Source: Caldilineaceae bacterium
Lineage (GTDB): Bacteria > Chloroflexota > Anaerolineae > Caldilineales > Caldilineaceae
Length of the DNA stretch: 64,000 nt
Direction: 5' to 3'
NCBI GenBank assembly: GCA_022827195.1
Contig: JAJDTL010000051.1
Coordinates: 1-64,000 of the forward strand
Below are positions 41,434-50,311 of this stretch, piece after piece. Under the pieces are notes generated by a model. That model worked only from the letters and a program-made list of their open reading frames with translations. It did no database searches and had not been told where the DNA came from. Numbering within the stretch: position 1 is the first letter of the stretch; every line of letters starts with the position of its first letter. A program made the position numbers and the translations under genes.

Positions 41434-43656
41434 ATGCGCTCTCATTCTTCGCCTCTCGCCCGGACCCGTCTTGCGTTGCTCATTGCAGTTACGGCAACGC
41501 TGCTGCTGGCCTTGCTGCCGCAGAGAACAGGCGCCGGCTCCGTCGAAACGATCGAGCAGGCACAGGGTACCGACTGCGCCAGCACACACACCGTGCAGGC
41601 CGGAGAGATGCTCTCGGCCATAGCCGAAGACGCCGGCGTTTCGGTCGCGGCCCTAACCCAAGCCAACAGCATTTCCGACCCCAACCACATCTATGTGGGT
41701 CAGGTGCTCTGTATCCCCCACTCCCAGATCATCGCGGCCCAGGCCGCGCCTTCCACACCTGACCCGGCACCTTCCACGCCTGCCTCAACGCAGCCGACTG
41801 GAACAGCCGCCAGTTGGACGGGTAAATACTATAGCGGCCAGACGTTGAGCGGCGACCCGGTCCTTACGCGCCAGGACGCGGCGATCGATTTCGACTGGGG
41901 GTCGGGCAGCCCCGACACTACGGTTTCCAACGACAGCTTCAGCGTCTCCTGGACGGCCTCCGTCGATTTTGCCGCCGGCACCTACCGCTTCTCCGCCCGC
42001 TCCGATGACGGCGTCCGCATCTACGTGAACGATGCCGCCGTCCTCGAGGACTGGAATGTTCACCCCGCCACCACCACGGTCAGCGATACTTCCCTGACCG
42101 CGGGCAGTCACACGGTCCGGGTCGAGTACTTTGAGGCCGATGGCGATGCCTCCGTCATAGTCTGGTGGGAGCTTCAGGCCGAGGAGGAGCCCGACTGCGA
42201 CATTCAACCTCATGACGAACTGAGCGCGCGCTGGTCGCACGCCGCGCTCGGCTGCCCCACAGGCGCGGCGGAGACGATTTGGTCGGCCTGGCAGCGCTTC
42301 GAAAAGGGCCACATGATCTGGCACATGGGCGATGGTTCGCTCTACGTGTATGTCGAGGACGGGAGCTGGGGAACATACGCCGACAGCTGGGACGAACAGG
42401 ACCTGGCCGGTCGCGGGACGCCTCCTTCGGGGCTGCAGTCCCCCGTTCGCGGCTTCGGCTACCTGTGGGAAACAAATGACGATGTCTATGCCGACCTTGG
42501 CTGGGCAGAGAATGCGGAAAAAGGCTTTTGCGCTCTCGTCCAGGAATTCGATAGTGGCAGGATGCTGGTTGCAAACACTGAGGGTTCTTGCCAGGACAAC
42601 CAGCACAACTTCGCCATAGACACGCCCTTCTACCGGGGGTTGCTGCAGGCGTCGACGGCCGGCACCTGGGAGCGAGCCTGCAAGGAAAGCCCCGACAGCG
42701 CAATTGCCCCCTTCTGGGACCAGCCCGCGCATGGATGCGTCACCGGAGACGCGTCCGTTATGTGGCTCTCCTTGCAGGCCTTCCAGAAGGGCCACATGTT
42801 GTGGCAGTCCGGCCAGGACTCCATCTATGTCTTTGCCAACGACGGTGCGTGGACCGAGTACTCGGATGACTGGGACGAACAGGTCCTCACCGACGTCCGC
42901 GGCACGCCTCCCGACGGCTTCCAGTCACCTGTACGCGGCTTCGGCTACCTGTGGGAGACCGACGACGGTGTCTACGACGACCTGGGATGGGCCTCGGACG
43001 AAGAAAGGGGAATGTGCGCCTCGGTGCAAGTGGTCGAAAATGGTACCATCCTCGCAAAAGAACCAAGCGGGGATTGCTCCCACGTGGGAGACGATCTTGA
43101 GTCTGAAGAAACACTCCTCGGCGACAACGCCCTCCTGATGGGAAGTGGCGCGGCCTGGAGTATCCTCTGTCCTTATGCAACCCACGACAAGCTGGACCAC
43201 CTCTGGAGCTTCGCCGATCACGGTTGCCCGACCGCAGAAGGCGGCATCATTTGGGCAGCCTGGCAGCCATTCCAGACCGGCCACATGATCTGGAAACAAC
43301 ACGACGATGCCATATTCGTCTTCGCCAACGACGGCGAATGGACCCGTGTTGACGACGACTGGGACAATCAGGAGCTTACCGGCGACCGCGGCGACGCTCC
43401 CACGGGCATGCAGAGCCCCGTGCGCGGCTTCGGCTATCTCTGGGAAAGCGACGACGACGTCTACGCCGACCTGGGATGGGCGACTGCCGAAGAACGGGGA
43501 TTCTGCGCGGCACACCAGGAATTCGACAACGGCTTCCTGCTCTTGAGCGATCCCGTCGATTCCTGCCTCGCAGGCCACCACAACGAGGCCACCGAGCTCG
43601 ACTTCGCCCTGCATTCGCTGGAAGCACTGGACGGAGGTGAATGGACTCTCAAATAG
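41434..43656 (+). CDS. Secreted LysM + PA14 protein with three C-terminal PVRGFG repeats
   Basis: A 740-residue exported protein. A signal peptide covers about residues 1-35. A LysM domain (THTVQAGEMLSAIAEDAG to YVGQVLCIP, about 51-97) should bind peptidoglycan or chitin-like glycans. A Thr/Pro linker leads to a PA14 domain (WTGKYYSGQTLSGDPVL to VIVWWELQA, about 129-248), a beta-barrel seen in carbohydrate-binding proteins. From about residue 252 come three copies of a module of about 160 residues, each with KGHMIW or KGHMLW, a DxWDxQxL stretch and SPVRGFGYLWE, plus conserved cysteines. I know no named family for this module. No catalytic motif is evident, so adhesion or wall binding is the best guess. 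murJ follows. Confidence 0.85.
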   Translation: MRSHSSPLARTRLALLIAVTATLLLALLPQRTGAGSVETIEQAQGTDCASTHTVQAGEMLSAIAEDAGVSVAALTQANSISDPNHIYVGQVLCIPHSQIIAAQAAPSTPDPAPSTPASTQPTGTAASWTGKYYSGQTLSGDPVLTRQDAAIDFDWGSGSPDTTVSNDSFSVSWTASVDFAAGTYRFSARSDDGVRIYVNDAAVLEDWNVHPATTTVSDTSLTAGSHTVRVEYFEADGDASVIVWWELQAEEEPDCDIQPHDELSARWSHAALGCPTGAAETIWSAWQRFEKGHMIWHMGDGSLYVYVEDGSWGTYADSWDEQDLAGRGTPPSGLQSPVRGFGYLWETNDDVYADLGWAENAEKGFCALVQEFDSGRMLVANTEGSCQDNQHNFAIDTPFYRGLLQASTAGTWERACKESPDSAIAPFWDQPAHGCVTGDASVMWLSLQAFQKGHMLWQSGQDSIYVFANDGAWTEYSDDWDEQVLTDVRGTPPDGFQSPVRGFGYLWETDDGVYDDLGWASDEERGMCASVQVVENGTILAKEPSGDCSHVGDDLESEETLLGDNALLMGSGAAWSILCPYATHDKLDHLWSFADHGCPTAEGGIIWAAWQPFQTGHMIWKQHDDAIFVFANDGEWTRVDDDWDNQELTGDRGDAPTGMQSPVRGFGYLWESDDDVYADLGWATAEERGFCAAHQEFDNGFLLLSDPVDSCLAGHHNEATELDFALHSLEALDGGEWTLK
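42186..43630 (+). repeat. Three tandem PVRGFG modules within the LysM-PA14 gene
   Basis: Modules begin near 42186, 42660 and 43165. Each encodes, in the same order, a Cys-containing start, GHM(I/L)W, a short Asp-rich strand pair, QSPVRGFGYLWE (near 42434, 42922 and 43411), DDVYADLGWA or a variant, and a C-A-x-x-Q ending. The copies differ too much at DNA level to be recent duplications. Confidence 0.8.
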
Positions 43657-43667
43657 GCTGAACCGAA

Positions 43668-43711
43668 CCGTGGAAAGGGGTCGGACGAATCGGTCCCCGC
43701 CCCTTCCACGG
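43668..43711 (+). terminator. Hairpin after the LysM-PA14 gene
   Basis: CCGTGGAAAGGGG (43668-43680) and CCCCTTCCACGG (43700-43711) pair over 12 bases with one bulged A. It lies 11 bases after the stop. No T-run follows, so termination may be incomplete before murJ. Confidence 0.5.
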
Positions 43712-43751
43712 CCTCCTCGCCCGTCCTCCCGGCGACTTTCCGGGCACTTCG

Positions 43752-45302
43752 ATGTCCCGCACTCCGCACCTGGTCCGCTCCTCTTTCCTCGTCTTCTTCA
43801 TATTCGGGCTGGACAAAATCACAGGCTTCGTCAAGCTGCTGGTTACCACCCGACTCTTCGGTACGGGTCCCGAAATGGACGCCTTCGCCACCGCCAATCA
43901 GCTGCCCGAACTCCTGCTCGCATTGCTGGCAGCCGGCGCGCTCTCGGCAGCCTTTATCCCAGTCTACTCCGGTTACCTCACCCAGGCCCGCAGGCGCGAG
44001 GCCGCCTCGCTCGCCAGTACCGTCTTCACGCTAACGATGATCGTCATGGGCGCCGCCTGTCTGCTTGCCATCGCGGCCGCGCCCTGGCTCATTCGCGTGC
44101 TGCTGGCGCCCCACTTTCCCGCCGAAACGCAGCACCTCAGCGCCCAGATGATGCGCATCTTCCTGCTCGCCGCGCTTCTGATCAGCGTCTCAGGTGTCTT
44201 TGGCAGTCTGCTCCATTCCCACCAGCACTTTCTGACCCCGGCGCTGGGACGCGTCCTGATCGACAGCGGCCAGATCGTCGGCCTCTTCGCACTGGTGCCC
44301 CTCTGGGGCGTTTACGGCATGGCCTGGGGCAGCGTGCTCGGCGCCATGCTGACCGTCCTCGTTCAGATCCCCGCCCTGGCGCGTAACCGGATCCGCCTCC
44401 GCTTGCAGATCGACCTGCGCCTGCAGGGCTTGCGCGAGATCATCCGGTTGATGGGGCCGCGCATCGTGACACTCGGCGCGTTCCAGGCCGCCGACCTGGT
44501 CTTTATCCGCCTGGCCTCGACTCTACCGGCCGGCAGCATCGCCGCCTTCTACTACGCCATGCTCGCGATGCTTTCAATGCCCAAATCCCTCTTCGCGGCC
44601 GCGGTCTCGCAGGTCATCTTCCCGACGATGGCCGAACAGCACAACGCCGGCGAGGGCCGTCAGCTGCGCCTGACCGTCACGCAGGGGTTGCGCGCCACCT
44701 GGCTGCTCCTGCTTCCCGCCGCGGTCGGGCTCCTGGCGCTGGGACGGCCGGCAGTCTCCTTCCTCTTCGAACGCGGCGCCTTCGGGCCGGAATCCAGCGC
44801 ACTGGTCTTCCTGCTCATGGCGATCTTTTCCCTGCGCCTGCTCGGCGAGGCCTCGTACGACGTGCTGGCGTTGACGTTTTTCGCCAGGCACAACACGCAC
44901 GTGCCGATGTGGGCGACGCTGGGTTGGATGATTGTCAACGTGGGGTTGAGCCTGCTGCTCGTGGGGCCGTTCGGCATCGCGGGGTTGGCCTGTGCGACGT
45001 CGATCGCGGCAGTAGCCCTGGGTTCAGCGATGCTGGCGCTCAATCTGCGCGTCGGCGGCGTCGCATTGGCGCTGCTCCGCACCGCCTTGGTCCGCGCGCT
45101 GGCGGGCAGCCTGGGCATGTACGCAGTGGTCCTGCTGCTTCACCAGTTGCGGCTGCCGGCCCCGCTCTTTATCCTCGCCGGCGCCAGCTGCGGCGGCTTG
45201 GCATTCTTCGGCATATACCTTGCACTGGGCGGAACAGAGGTACTCACCGCCCTCAAGATCGTGGGGCGCGCCCTGCGCCTGGCCGGAGAACCCACTATCT
45301 GA
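43752..45302 (+). CDS. murJ: Lipid II flippase MurJ (MviN)
   Basis: A 516-residue membrane protein with about 14 hydrophobic segments, of the MOP exporter superfamily, which moves lipid II across the membrane for peptidoglycan synthesis. Family motifs are the N-terminal GTGPEMDAFATANQLPELL, then LAAGALSAAFIPVYS and the FLTPALGRVLIDSGQ region. The length is normal. Its position beside a LysM protein fits a cell-wall theme. It is convergent with the PhyH gene, 11 bases apart. Confidence 0.92.
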   Translation: MSRTPHLVRSSFLVFFIFGLDKITGFVKLLVTTRLFGTGPEMDAFATANQLPELLLALLAAGALSAAFIPVYSGYLTQARRREAASLASTVFTLTMIVMGAACLLAIAAAPWLIRVLLAPHFPAETQHLSAQMMRIFLLAALLISVSGVFGSLLHSHQHFLTPALGRVLIDSGQIVGLFALVPLWGVYGMAWGSVLGAMLTVLVQIPALARNRIRLRLQIDLRLQGLREIIRLMGPRIVTLGAFQAADLVFIRLASTLPAGSIAAFYYAMLAMLSMPKSLFAAAVSQVIFPTMAEQHNAGEGRQLRLTVTQGLRATWLLLLPAAVGLLALGRPAVSFLFERGAFGPESSALVFLLMAIFSLRLLGEASYDVLALTFFARHNTHVPMWATLGWMIVNVGLSLLLVGPFGIAGLACATSIAAVALGSAMLALNLRVGGVALALLRTALVRALAGSLGMYAVVLLLHQLRLPAPLFILAGASCGGLAFFGIYLALGGTEVLTALKIVGRALRLAGEPTI

Positions 45303-45313
45303 GGCAACTTCCT

Positions 45314-46108
45314 CTACACATCCAGTACTGCCCTCTGCGCCGCACTGAGGCGCGCCGCCGTCTCCGGTCGGAAAAGGGCCCGCTGGTCGGTCTGCTGCGG
45401 CACATTGCGCCAGCAGTAGTAGCAGTGGATCGCACGGCGCGGTTCGCTTGAACGGTTGAGCGTACCGCCGTGCCACGTCTGCGCGTTGAAGACGAAGACC
45501 GTCCCCGCTTCGCCCAGGACCATTATCTCGTCCGGATGCGGCGCCTGCGCGTCGTCCAGATGCTTGCGCGGGTCGAGCCCCAGTTTGTGCGAACCTGGGA
45601 CCAGCCGCGTTGCGCCGTTCTCGTGCGTGAAATCGTTCAAGAGCCAGATCGAATTGCAGGCATAGTACCGCTTGCTGCTGTCCGCAGGCGATGGCGCGAC
45701 GCCGGGAATCTGATACGCCCCGTCAGTGTGCAGCGCCTGCAGGCCTTCACCCGGTAGCGCCGCCCGTGAATTGAGCGAAGAGAGCCGCAGGTCGCCGCGC
45801 AGCACATGGGACATCGCCGCCAGCACCTTGGGATGCGTCCAGATCAGGTCAAAGATTGGGCCCTTGTTGACCAGGTTCGCGAGCCGGGCCGTCCCGGCCT
45901 CCTGATGGACCTCCTTGCCCGCTTCCTCACCTTCCGCCTCCTCCAGCGCCTGCAGCCGCGCCCGCAACGCCTGCACCTGTTCCGGTGTCAGGACACCCGG
46001 TAGCGGCAGATAGCCGTTCTCGTCCAGCGCCTCCTTCTCGGCAACCGTCAGCGTATCCTGGCGCACGCCAAGGGCGCGCAGTGCACTCCCAATGTCCATC
46101 GTTTTCAC
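45314..46108 (-). CDS. Phytanoyl-CoA dioxygenase (PhyH) family oxygenase
   Basis: A 264-residue Fe(II)/2-oxoglutarate dioxygenase. The iron ligands are H127 and D129 (ALHTDGAY) and H213 (AQTWHGGTL), and R224 or R225 probably binds 2-oxoglutarate. PhyH homologues hydroxylate many small molecules in bacteria, so phytanoyl-CoA is not implied. A GTG start at 46106-46108 with AGGAAA five bases before it was kept; the ATG three codons later is an alternative. It is the last gene of a minus-strand cluster with two Gfo/Idh/MocA proteins. Confidence 0.88.
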   Translation of the reverse strand: MKTMDIGSALRALGVRQDTLTVAEKEALDENGYLPLPGVLTPEQVQALRARLQALEEAEGEEAGKEVHQEAGTARLANLVNKGPIFDLIWTHPKVLAAMSHVLRGDLRLSSLNSRAALPGEGLQALHTDGAYQIPGVAPSPADSSKRYYACNSIWLLNDFTHENGATRLVPGSHKLGLDPRKHLDDAQAPHPDEIMVLGEAGTVFVFNAQTWHGGTLNRSSEPRRAIHCYYCWRNVPQQTDQRALFRPETAARLSAAQRAVLDV

Positions 46109-46120
46109 CGTCTTTCCTGC

Positions 46121-47272
46121 TCACGACCGGCCCAAACGCCAGGTCTCAGTGTCGACCAGTTCCAGCCTTCCGCTCTCCGCCGAACGCAGCCCGGCGTCGA
46201 GGATCGCCATCACCTCCAAATTGAACGCAAGCTCCAGCGTCTCGTGCAGAGGGTCGCCCGTCTCGAGCCGGTGAATGAACTCCCGCGCAATGTCCGTGCG
46301 GCCCCCCGGCATCGGGCTGCACTCGTGGTACTCCGTCTCCCCGCCGCCCCTCTCAATCCGTACCCGAACAGGCTGATTGGCCGGCTCCTTGTCCACGACC
46401 AGCGTACCCTTTGTTCCGTAGACGATCGGACCGAGCGTCACGCCGTGATCGCGGGTTGTCCAGGACGCCTCGCATAACGCCATAGCCTGCGGAAAACGGA
46501 TGAGCATGGCCGCGTTGTCCTCGGCATCACCCCAATGGCTGTCTAGGTTGGCTCGCATCCCCATCACGGCAGAGGCTGGCTCGCCCACCAGCCAGCGCGC
46601 CACCAGCGAGCCGTAACAGCAGTAATCGAGCATAGCACCCCCACCGGCCGCACGCTGATGCCACCAGGTAGCGCCCCGCTCCACACCGCTCAGCTTGCGC
46701 GGGATTCCCTGACTGTCCTCGTCCCCGCCAGGATGGGAGACGCCCGCGCCCAACGGTCCCAGATGGCCGCCCCGCCACTTGACCGTCAGGACCCGCCCGA
46801 TCGCGCCGCCCTCTATCAACTCCTTGGCTTTGTGCGAGGCAGGCTGCCACGTGATCGGCCAGTTGACGACCAGTTCGATGCCTGCTGCCCGCGCTGCTCG
46901 GGCCATGCGCAGACCGTCCTCCAACGAGGAGGCCATCGGCTTCTCGATCATTGCGTGAACGCCCTGACCCGCGCACGCCTCCACAACCGCAGGATGTTGC
47001 CCGTTCTCAGAGCAGACGACGACGATGTCAAGACTCTCCTGTGCAAGCATCGCACGGTAGTCGTCGTACGCCTTCGGCATCCCCAGGTCGTCAAGCGCGT
47101 GACGCAAGTTCCAAGCACGCGTATAGTGAGCCTCGCGCAGCTCCGGCGCCAGCGGCGTCGTGTCCGCGCAGGCCGCCAGCTCCGCCTGCGGGTGCGACGC
47201 AAAGCGTTCGAGAAGATGGTTGATATGCATGTGGGCAAAGCCGATGGCGCCGATGCGGTAGGTCTTTGTCAT
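46121..47272 (-). CDS. Gfo/Idh/MocA family oxidoreductase (second of cluster)
   Basis: A 383-residue dehydrogenase. The N-terminus YRIGAIGFAHMHINHLLERF replaces the usual GxGxxG with G-x-x-G-F-A-H, as in a subgroup of this family, so cofactor binding may differ. The family EKP motif is present (AMIEKPMASSLEDG). The C-terminal part has WHQRAAGGGAMLDYCCYGS. It lies 12 bases before the PhyH gene and 51 bases after the other Gfo gene, so one operon is likely. The substrate is probably a sugar, cyclitol or amino sugar. Confidence 0.87.
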   Translation of the reverse strand: MTKTYRIGAIGFAHMHINHLLERFASHPQAELAACADTTPLAPELREAHYTRAWNLRHALDDLGMPKAYDDYRAMLAQESLDIVVVCSENGQHPAVVEACAGQGVHAMIEKPMASSLEDGLRMARAARAAGIELVVNWPITWQPASHKAKELIEGGAIGRVLTVKWRGGHLGPLGAGVSHPGGDEDSQGIPRKLSGVERGATWWHQRAAGGGAMLDYCCYGSLVARWLVGEPASAVMGMRANLDSHWGDAEDNAAMLIRFPQAMALCEASWTTRDHGVTLGPIVYGTKGTLVVDKEPANQPVRVRIERGGGETEYHECSPMPGGRTDIAREFIHRLETGDPLHETLELAFNLEVMAILDAGLRSAESGRLELVDTETWRLGRS

Positions 47273-47323
47273 ACGGTCTCTTTTGCGAAAACTGTTGAAT
47301 CCGATTTTTGCCGCCCCCGACGG

Positions 47324-48433
47324 TCAGAACGTCGTCCGCAGCTGCTGCGCCTGCCCCGACTCGGCCGAACGGTACGCGGCGTCGAAAATCTCGATGACGT
47401 GACGCGCATGCTCCGCGGTCGACGTCGTCGGAATATCCTCGCGAATCCAACGGACCAGCTGCATCACGTCCTCGTAGACGTGCGCCTCTTCCATATCCCG
47501 GTGCGCGCCGACCGCATGCGGCAGCGCCGTCTGCGTCCCGTAGGCCTCATCGATCTCCCGGCCCGGGTAGTCGAACGCCTCGCCATTCAGCATGCCGCCG
47601 TTGATGACTCCCTTGGTGCCGAAAATCAAGGGACGGTCCATGCCGGGCAGGCCGCCGGCCGCGACCCCGTAGACAAACGCGAACAGGCTTTCGCCAAAAT
47701 CGAGGACCATCAACGTGTTGTCGTCCATGTCGGTAGGTAGCATCTCGCCGTAAAACTCCCTCTCCTTCACGCGTACACCCGAAAAGGCGGTGACAGCCTT
47801 TGCCGGCCCTAGAATTCCCGTCATTGCGTGCAGGCCGTAAACCGTCATGTCGTAGAGCGGACCGCCGCCCGGTTTGCGGAAATACCACGCCGGGTTGACG
47901 TTGCTGAGCGGGTCGTTTCCGCCCCGCACCCGTTCCTCTTCGTGGTAGCGTCCGAAGGCCGCCCCCGTTACGGCCCAAGTTAGCCTCCCCAGCACGCCCT
48001 CTTCGATCATCTCCTTGATGCGTTGATGACGCGGCCGCAACATCTCCCCTGGGCAGGAGACCAGCTTGACCCCCTTTGCCGCGGCCGCCGCGATCACGGC
48101 ATCGGCCTCGTCCACGGTCGTCGTCATCGACTTGTTGAAGTGAACGTGCATGCCAGCCTCCACGCACTGCATCCCCTGCTCGAAGTGGAAGCCGATCGGC
48201 GAGGCGATCGAGACCGCGTCGACCGTGCCGGAGTCCAGGAGCTCCTCCGCGCTGGCGTAGAAATTGGGCACGCCGAACCTGGCCGCGGCCGCCTCAGCCC
48301 GCTCCACGACCGGGTCGCATACGGCGGTGACATTGACTCGGTCCTGCACGTCCTCCATCGTCAGATGCGGCAGCAGCCCGCGAATCGAAATACTGCCCGT
48401 ACCGATGATGCCCAGCCGTACGATGTCGCTCAT
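47324..48433 (-). CDS. Gfo/Idh/MocA family oxidoreductase (first of cluster)
   Basis: A 369-residue dehydrogenase with a classical Rossmann motif LGIIGTGSISIRG. The EKP position reads HFNKSMTTTVDEAD, with N-K-S in place of E-K-P; the lysine is kept. AWYFRKPGGGPLYDMTVYG is the C-terminal domain's substrate loop. GGGAAG precedes the ATG. It begins the Gfo-Gfo-PhyH unit and has its own promoter about 150 bases upstream. The substrate is not known. Confidence 0.88.
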   Translation of the reverse strand: MSDIVRLGIIGTGSISIRGLLPHLTMEDVQDRVNVTAVCDPVVERAEAAAARFGVPNFYASAEELLDSGTVDAVSIASPIGFHFEQGMQCVEAGMHVHFNKSMTTTVDEADAVIAAAAAKGVKLVSCPGEMLRPRHQRIKEMIEEGVLGRLTWAVTGAAFGRYHEEERVRGGNDPLSNVNPAWYFRKPGGGPLYDMTVYGLHAMTGILGPAKAVTAFSGVRVKEREFYGEMLPTDMDDNTLMVLDFGESLFAFVYGVAAGGLPGMDRPLIFGTKGVINGGMLNGEAFDYPGREIDEAYGTQTALPHAVGAHRDMEEAHVYEDVMQLVRWIREDIPTTSTAEHARHVIEIFDAAYRSAESGQAQQLRTTF

Positions 48434-48585
48434 TGCAGACTTCCCGTGTGAATGTGTTTAAGTCAGACGTTGGCGTCCACGCGTCACCGCTTTCGACCGG
48501 CGGTACAGCCTGCATCTGCCCCTTTCCCGTGCACATGCAGCACCGTCAAGAGCCGCCCGTATCTCGTCCGGACCTCCATTACGCG

Positions 48586-48614
48586 ATTGTATCATGGCGC
48601 CATTTGGCGAACAA
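48586..48614 (-). promoter_or_regulatory. Promoter of the Gfo-Gfo-PhyH unit
   Basis: On the minus strand TTGTTC (48609-48614), 17 bases, TACAAT (48586-48591) preceded by TGA. It sits between the isomerase stop and the first Gfo start, so the three downstream genes can be transcribed separately from the isomerase. Confidence 0.65.
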
Positions 48615-48628
48615 CAGGTATCCCCTGC

Positions 48629-49402
48629 TCAGGACAGCCCCATTTTCGCCAGGTTGCGGTAGCTTGTGGCCAGGCTCTCGAAGGGATCGCCCGGGCAGAT
48701 GTCCTGCTCGACAGCGTACCATTCAACTTTGGCTTCACGGCAGGCCTCGAGGATGCCCGGCCAGTTGAGGTTACCCTCGCCGACCTCCTTCATCACCTGC
48801 TCCCGCCAGCTGACAGTTGCCATGTCCTTCAGATGCACGACCGGCATGCGGTCCTTAACGCGCAGAATCCAGTCGCACACGTCGCCGCCTCCGAACTGGA
48901 TCCAGTAGGTATCCAGCTCCGCCTGCACGTAACGGGGATCGGTCTCATCAAACAGGATCTCCAACCCGTTCCTGTCACCGTAGCGAATGAACTCAAAACT
49001 GTGGTTGTGGTAGCTGAAAGTCAGGCCGGCCTCGTAGAGCGTCCGCCCCACTTCTGTCGCTTCAGCAGCAAACTGGCGGATGCCCGTCTCGCCTTCCTCG
49101 ATGAAATGGCGCGGCATACTGCCCACCGCGACGTGCCTGCACGCCCAAAGATGATGCTCCTCGATGACCGCGTCGATATCCTCCTGCAGACGAGGCCAGG
49201 CAATATGCGTATTCACGATCGTCAAACCGTTGTCGTCGCAGATTCGCTTGACGTCAGCCGGCTCGATTGGGCCGATCGCCGACACCTGCGCCGCCCTGTA
49301 TCCGATCGCACTGATCTTGGCCATCGACTCAGCGAACCCTTCCACGGTCTGCGTATGGTCCCGCACGGTAAACAGCTGCGCGGCAAGTACGTTCCGGCCC
49401 AT
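48629..49402 (-). CDS. Sugar phosphate isomerase/epimerase (IolE-like TIM barrel)
   Basis: A 257-residue AP-endonuclease-2-type TIM barrel. LAAQLFTVRDHTQTVEGF at the N-terminus, IVNTHIAWPRL, FSYHNHSFEF and VQAELDTYWIQFGGGD carry the metal ligands typical of this family, as does PVVHLKDMA. The start was set at the ATG at 49400-49402, preceded by GAGGAGAAAAGGA; the much longer frame upstream runs over the heptamer repeats and is not supported. It probably isomerises a keto-sugar or dehydrates an inosose as part of the pathway formed with the two Gfo dehydrogenases. Confidence 0.9.
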   Translation of the reverse strand: MGRNVLAAQLFTVRDHTQTVEGFAESMAKISAIGYRAAQVSAIGPIEPADVKRICDDNGLTIVNTHIAWPRLQEDIDAVIEEHHLWACRHVAVGSMPRHFIEEGETGIRQFAAEATEVGRTLYEAGLTFSYHNHSFEFIRYGDRNGLEILFDETDPRYVQAELDTYWIQFGGGDVCDWILRVKDRMPVVHLKDMATVSWREQVMKEVGEGNLNWPGILEACREAKVEWYAVEQDICPGDPFESLATSYRNLAKMGLS

Positions 49403-49594
49403 TCCTTTTCTCCTCTTTTCGTCCGAACAGTTGACAAGGTCTTTTAAGGCAGTTCCAAAGGCCAAGTAAACAATGGACTGTCCCGCGCGCGCAAGTTTCG
49501 TGGTCGGCGCTGAACTACGGCTGCAGTCCAAATCTGTGTCGCAACATTCCACGCGTATGAGAGCAACCGGGTCATATCCCGCCCCTGCAGTACC

Positions 49595-49629
49595 TGGCCT
49601 CCGACCACTGGCCACCGACCACCGACCAC
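49595..49629 (+). repeat. Heptanucleotide tandem repeat (five units)
   Basis: Five 7-base units: TGGCCTC, CGACCAC, TGGCCAC, CGACCAC, CGACCAC, consensus YGRCCAC. They lie in the 627-base divergent gap between the isomerase and the seven-gene operon. Related heptamers occur at 60702-60715 and 62969-62982. Confidence 0.75.
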
Positions 49630-49667
49630 TGCCCTTGGACGGTCGGGCCGATCCGGCCCTCCCTTGT

Positions 49668-49686
49668 GCGGGGGGAGTCCCCCCGC
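49668..49686 (+). repeat. Perfect GC-only hairpin in the divergent gap
   Basis: GCGGGGGG (49668-49675) and CCCCCCGC (49679-49686) form an eight-base-pair stem with a three-base loop. No T-run follows on either strand. Apart from this, the heptamers and the promoter near 49970, the 49403-50029 gap holds no gene I can support. Confidence 0.55.
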
Positions 49687-49963
49687 AGCGCCCCCCTGAC
49701 ACCTCTCCTCCAGCTCCGGGACGCGACTTTTGCAAAGTTAGAGTTCAGCGACCGGTAGGCAATGCCACCGTGCCCGCGCGAATCCAGCCCGCCGCCAGCG
49801 CGCCGCGGGCATGATGCAGCCGTTGCTGTTGCGGTTGCTGAAAACTCGAAACGCAAAACGGAAATCTGCCTTTTCCCGCATGGTCTCCCCGCCGGACAAT
49901 TTCTATCCCAACTGTGGGCCGCACCCCTGAAATACAACATCGTCTGGCTTGAAATCGATGCTG

Positions 49964-49972
49964 TGGTAGAAT
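49964..49972 (+). promoter_or_regulatory. Extended -10 promoter of the seven-gene membrane operon
   Basis: TGGTAGAAT (49964-49972), about 58 bases before the first ATG. A clear -35 box at 16-18 bases is lacking; TTGAAA at 49949-49954 is too close. Confidence 0.4.
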
Positions 49973-50029
49973 TGTCCAGACACCCTTGCGACCAGGAAAC
50001 CTTGAATTCGAAAGGTTTGAAACGCTGAA

Positions 50030-50311
50030 ATGACCGACAAATCGGTTGACGAGACGCTTGCCGCGGTTCGTCAATGGCAGATGGTGCTGCCCGCGCTCCT
50101 TTTCCTCGCCGGACATCGTCCTCTCGCCTTCCTCCTTGGGCAGACTCTCCTGACATTGCAGCCGCTCGCCGCGCTCCTCGGCCTCGACCGGCTCGGCCCC
50201 TGGGCCAAACTGCTGTCGCAGCCGGACGGGCTTTCCGACCTGACCGCGCGCTTGGCTGCCATGCAGGAGGAAGATGAGCGCGCGGTCCCCCGCCGGGAGG
50301 CAGAGGCGTGA
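50030..50311 (+). CDS. Small hypothetical protein, first gene of membrane operon
   Basis: A 93-residue protein with one or two hydrophobic stretches (MVLPALLFLAGHRPLAFLLGQTLLTLQPLAALL, here described in parts) and a charged C-terminal helix ending in an acidic/basic tail. I do not recognise a family. No strong ribosome site is visible (GAAACGCTGAA before the ATG). It overlaps the next gene by GTGA, which supports it as a real coding gene, as does its strong third-position GC bias. Confidence 0.65.
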   Translation: MTDKSVDETLAAVRQWQMVLPALLFLAGHRPLAFLLGQTLLTLQPLAALLGLDRLGPWAKLLSQPDGLSDLTARLAAMQEEDERAVPRREAEA

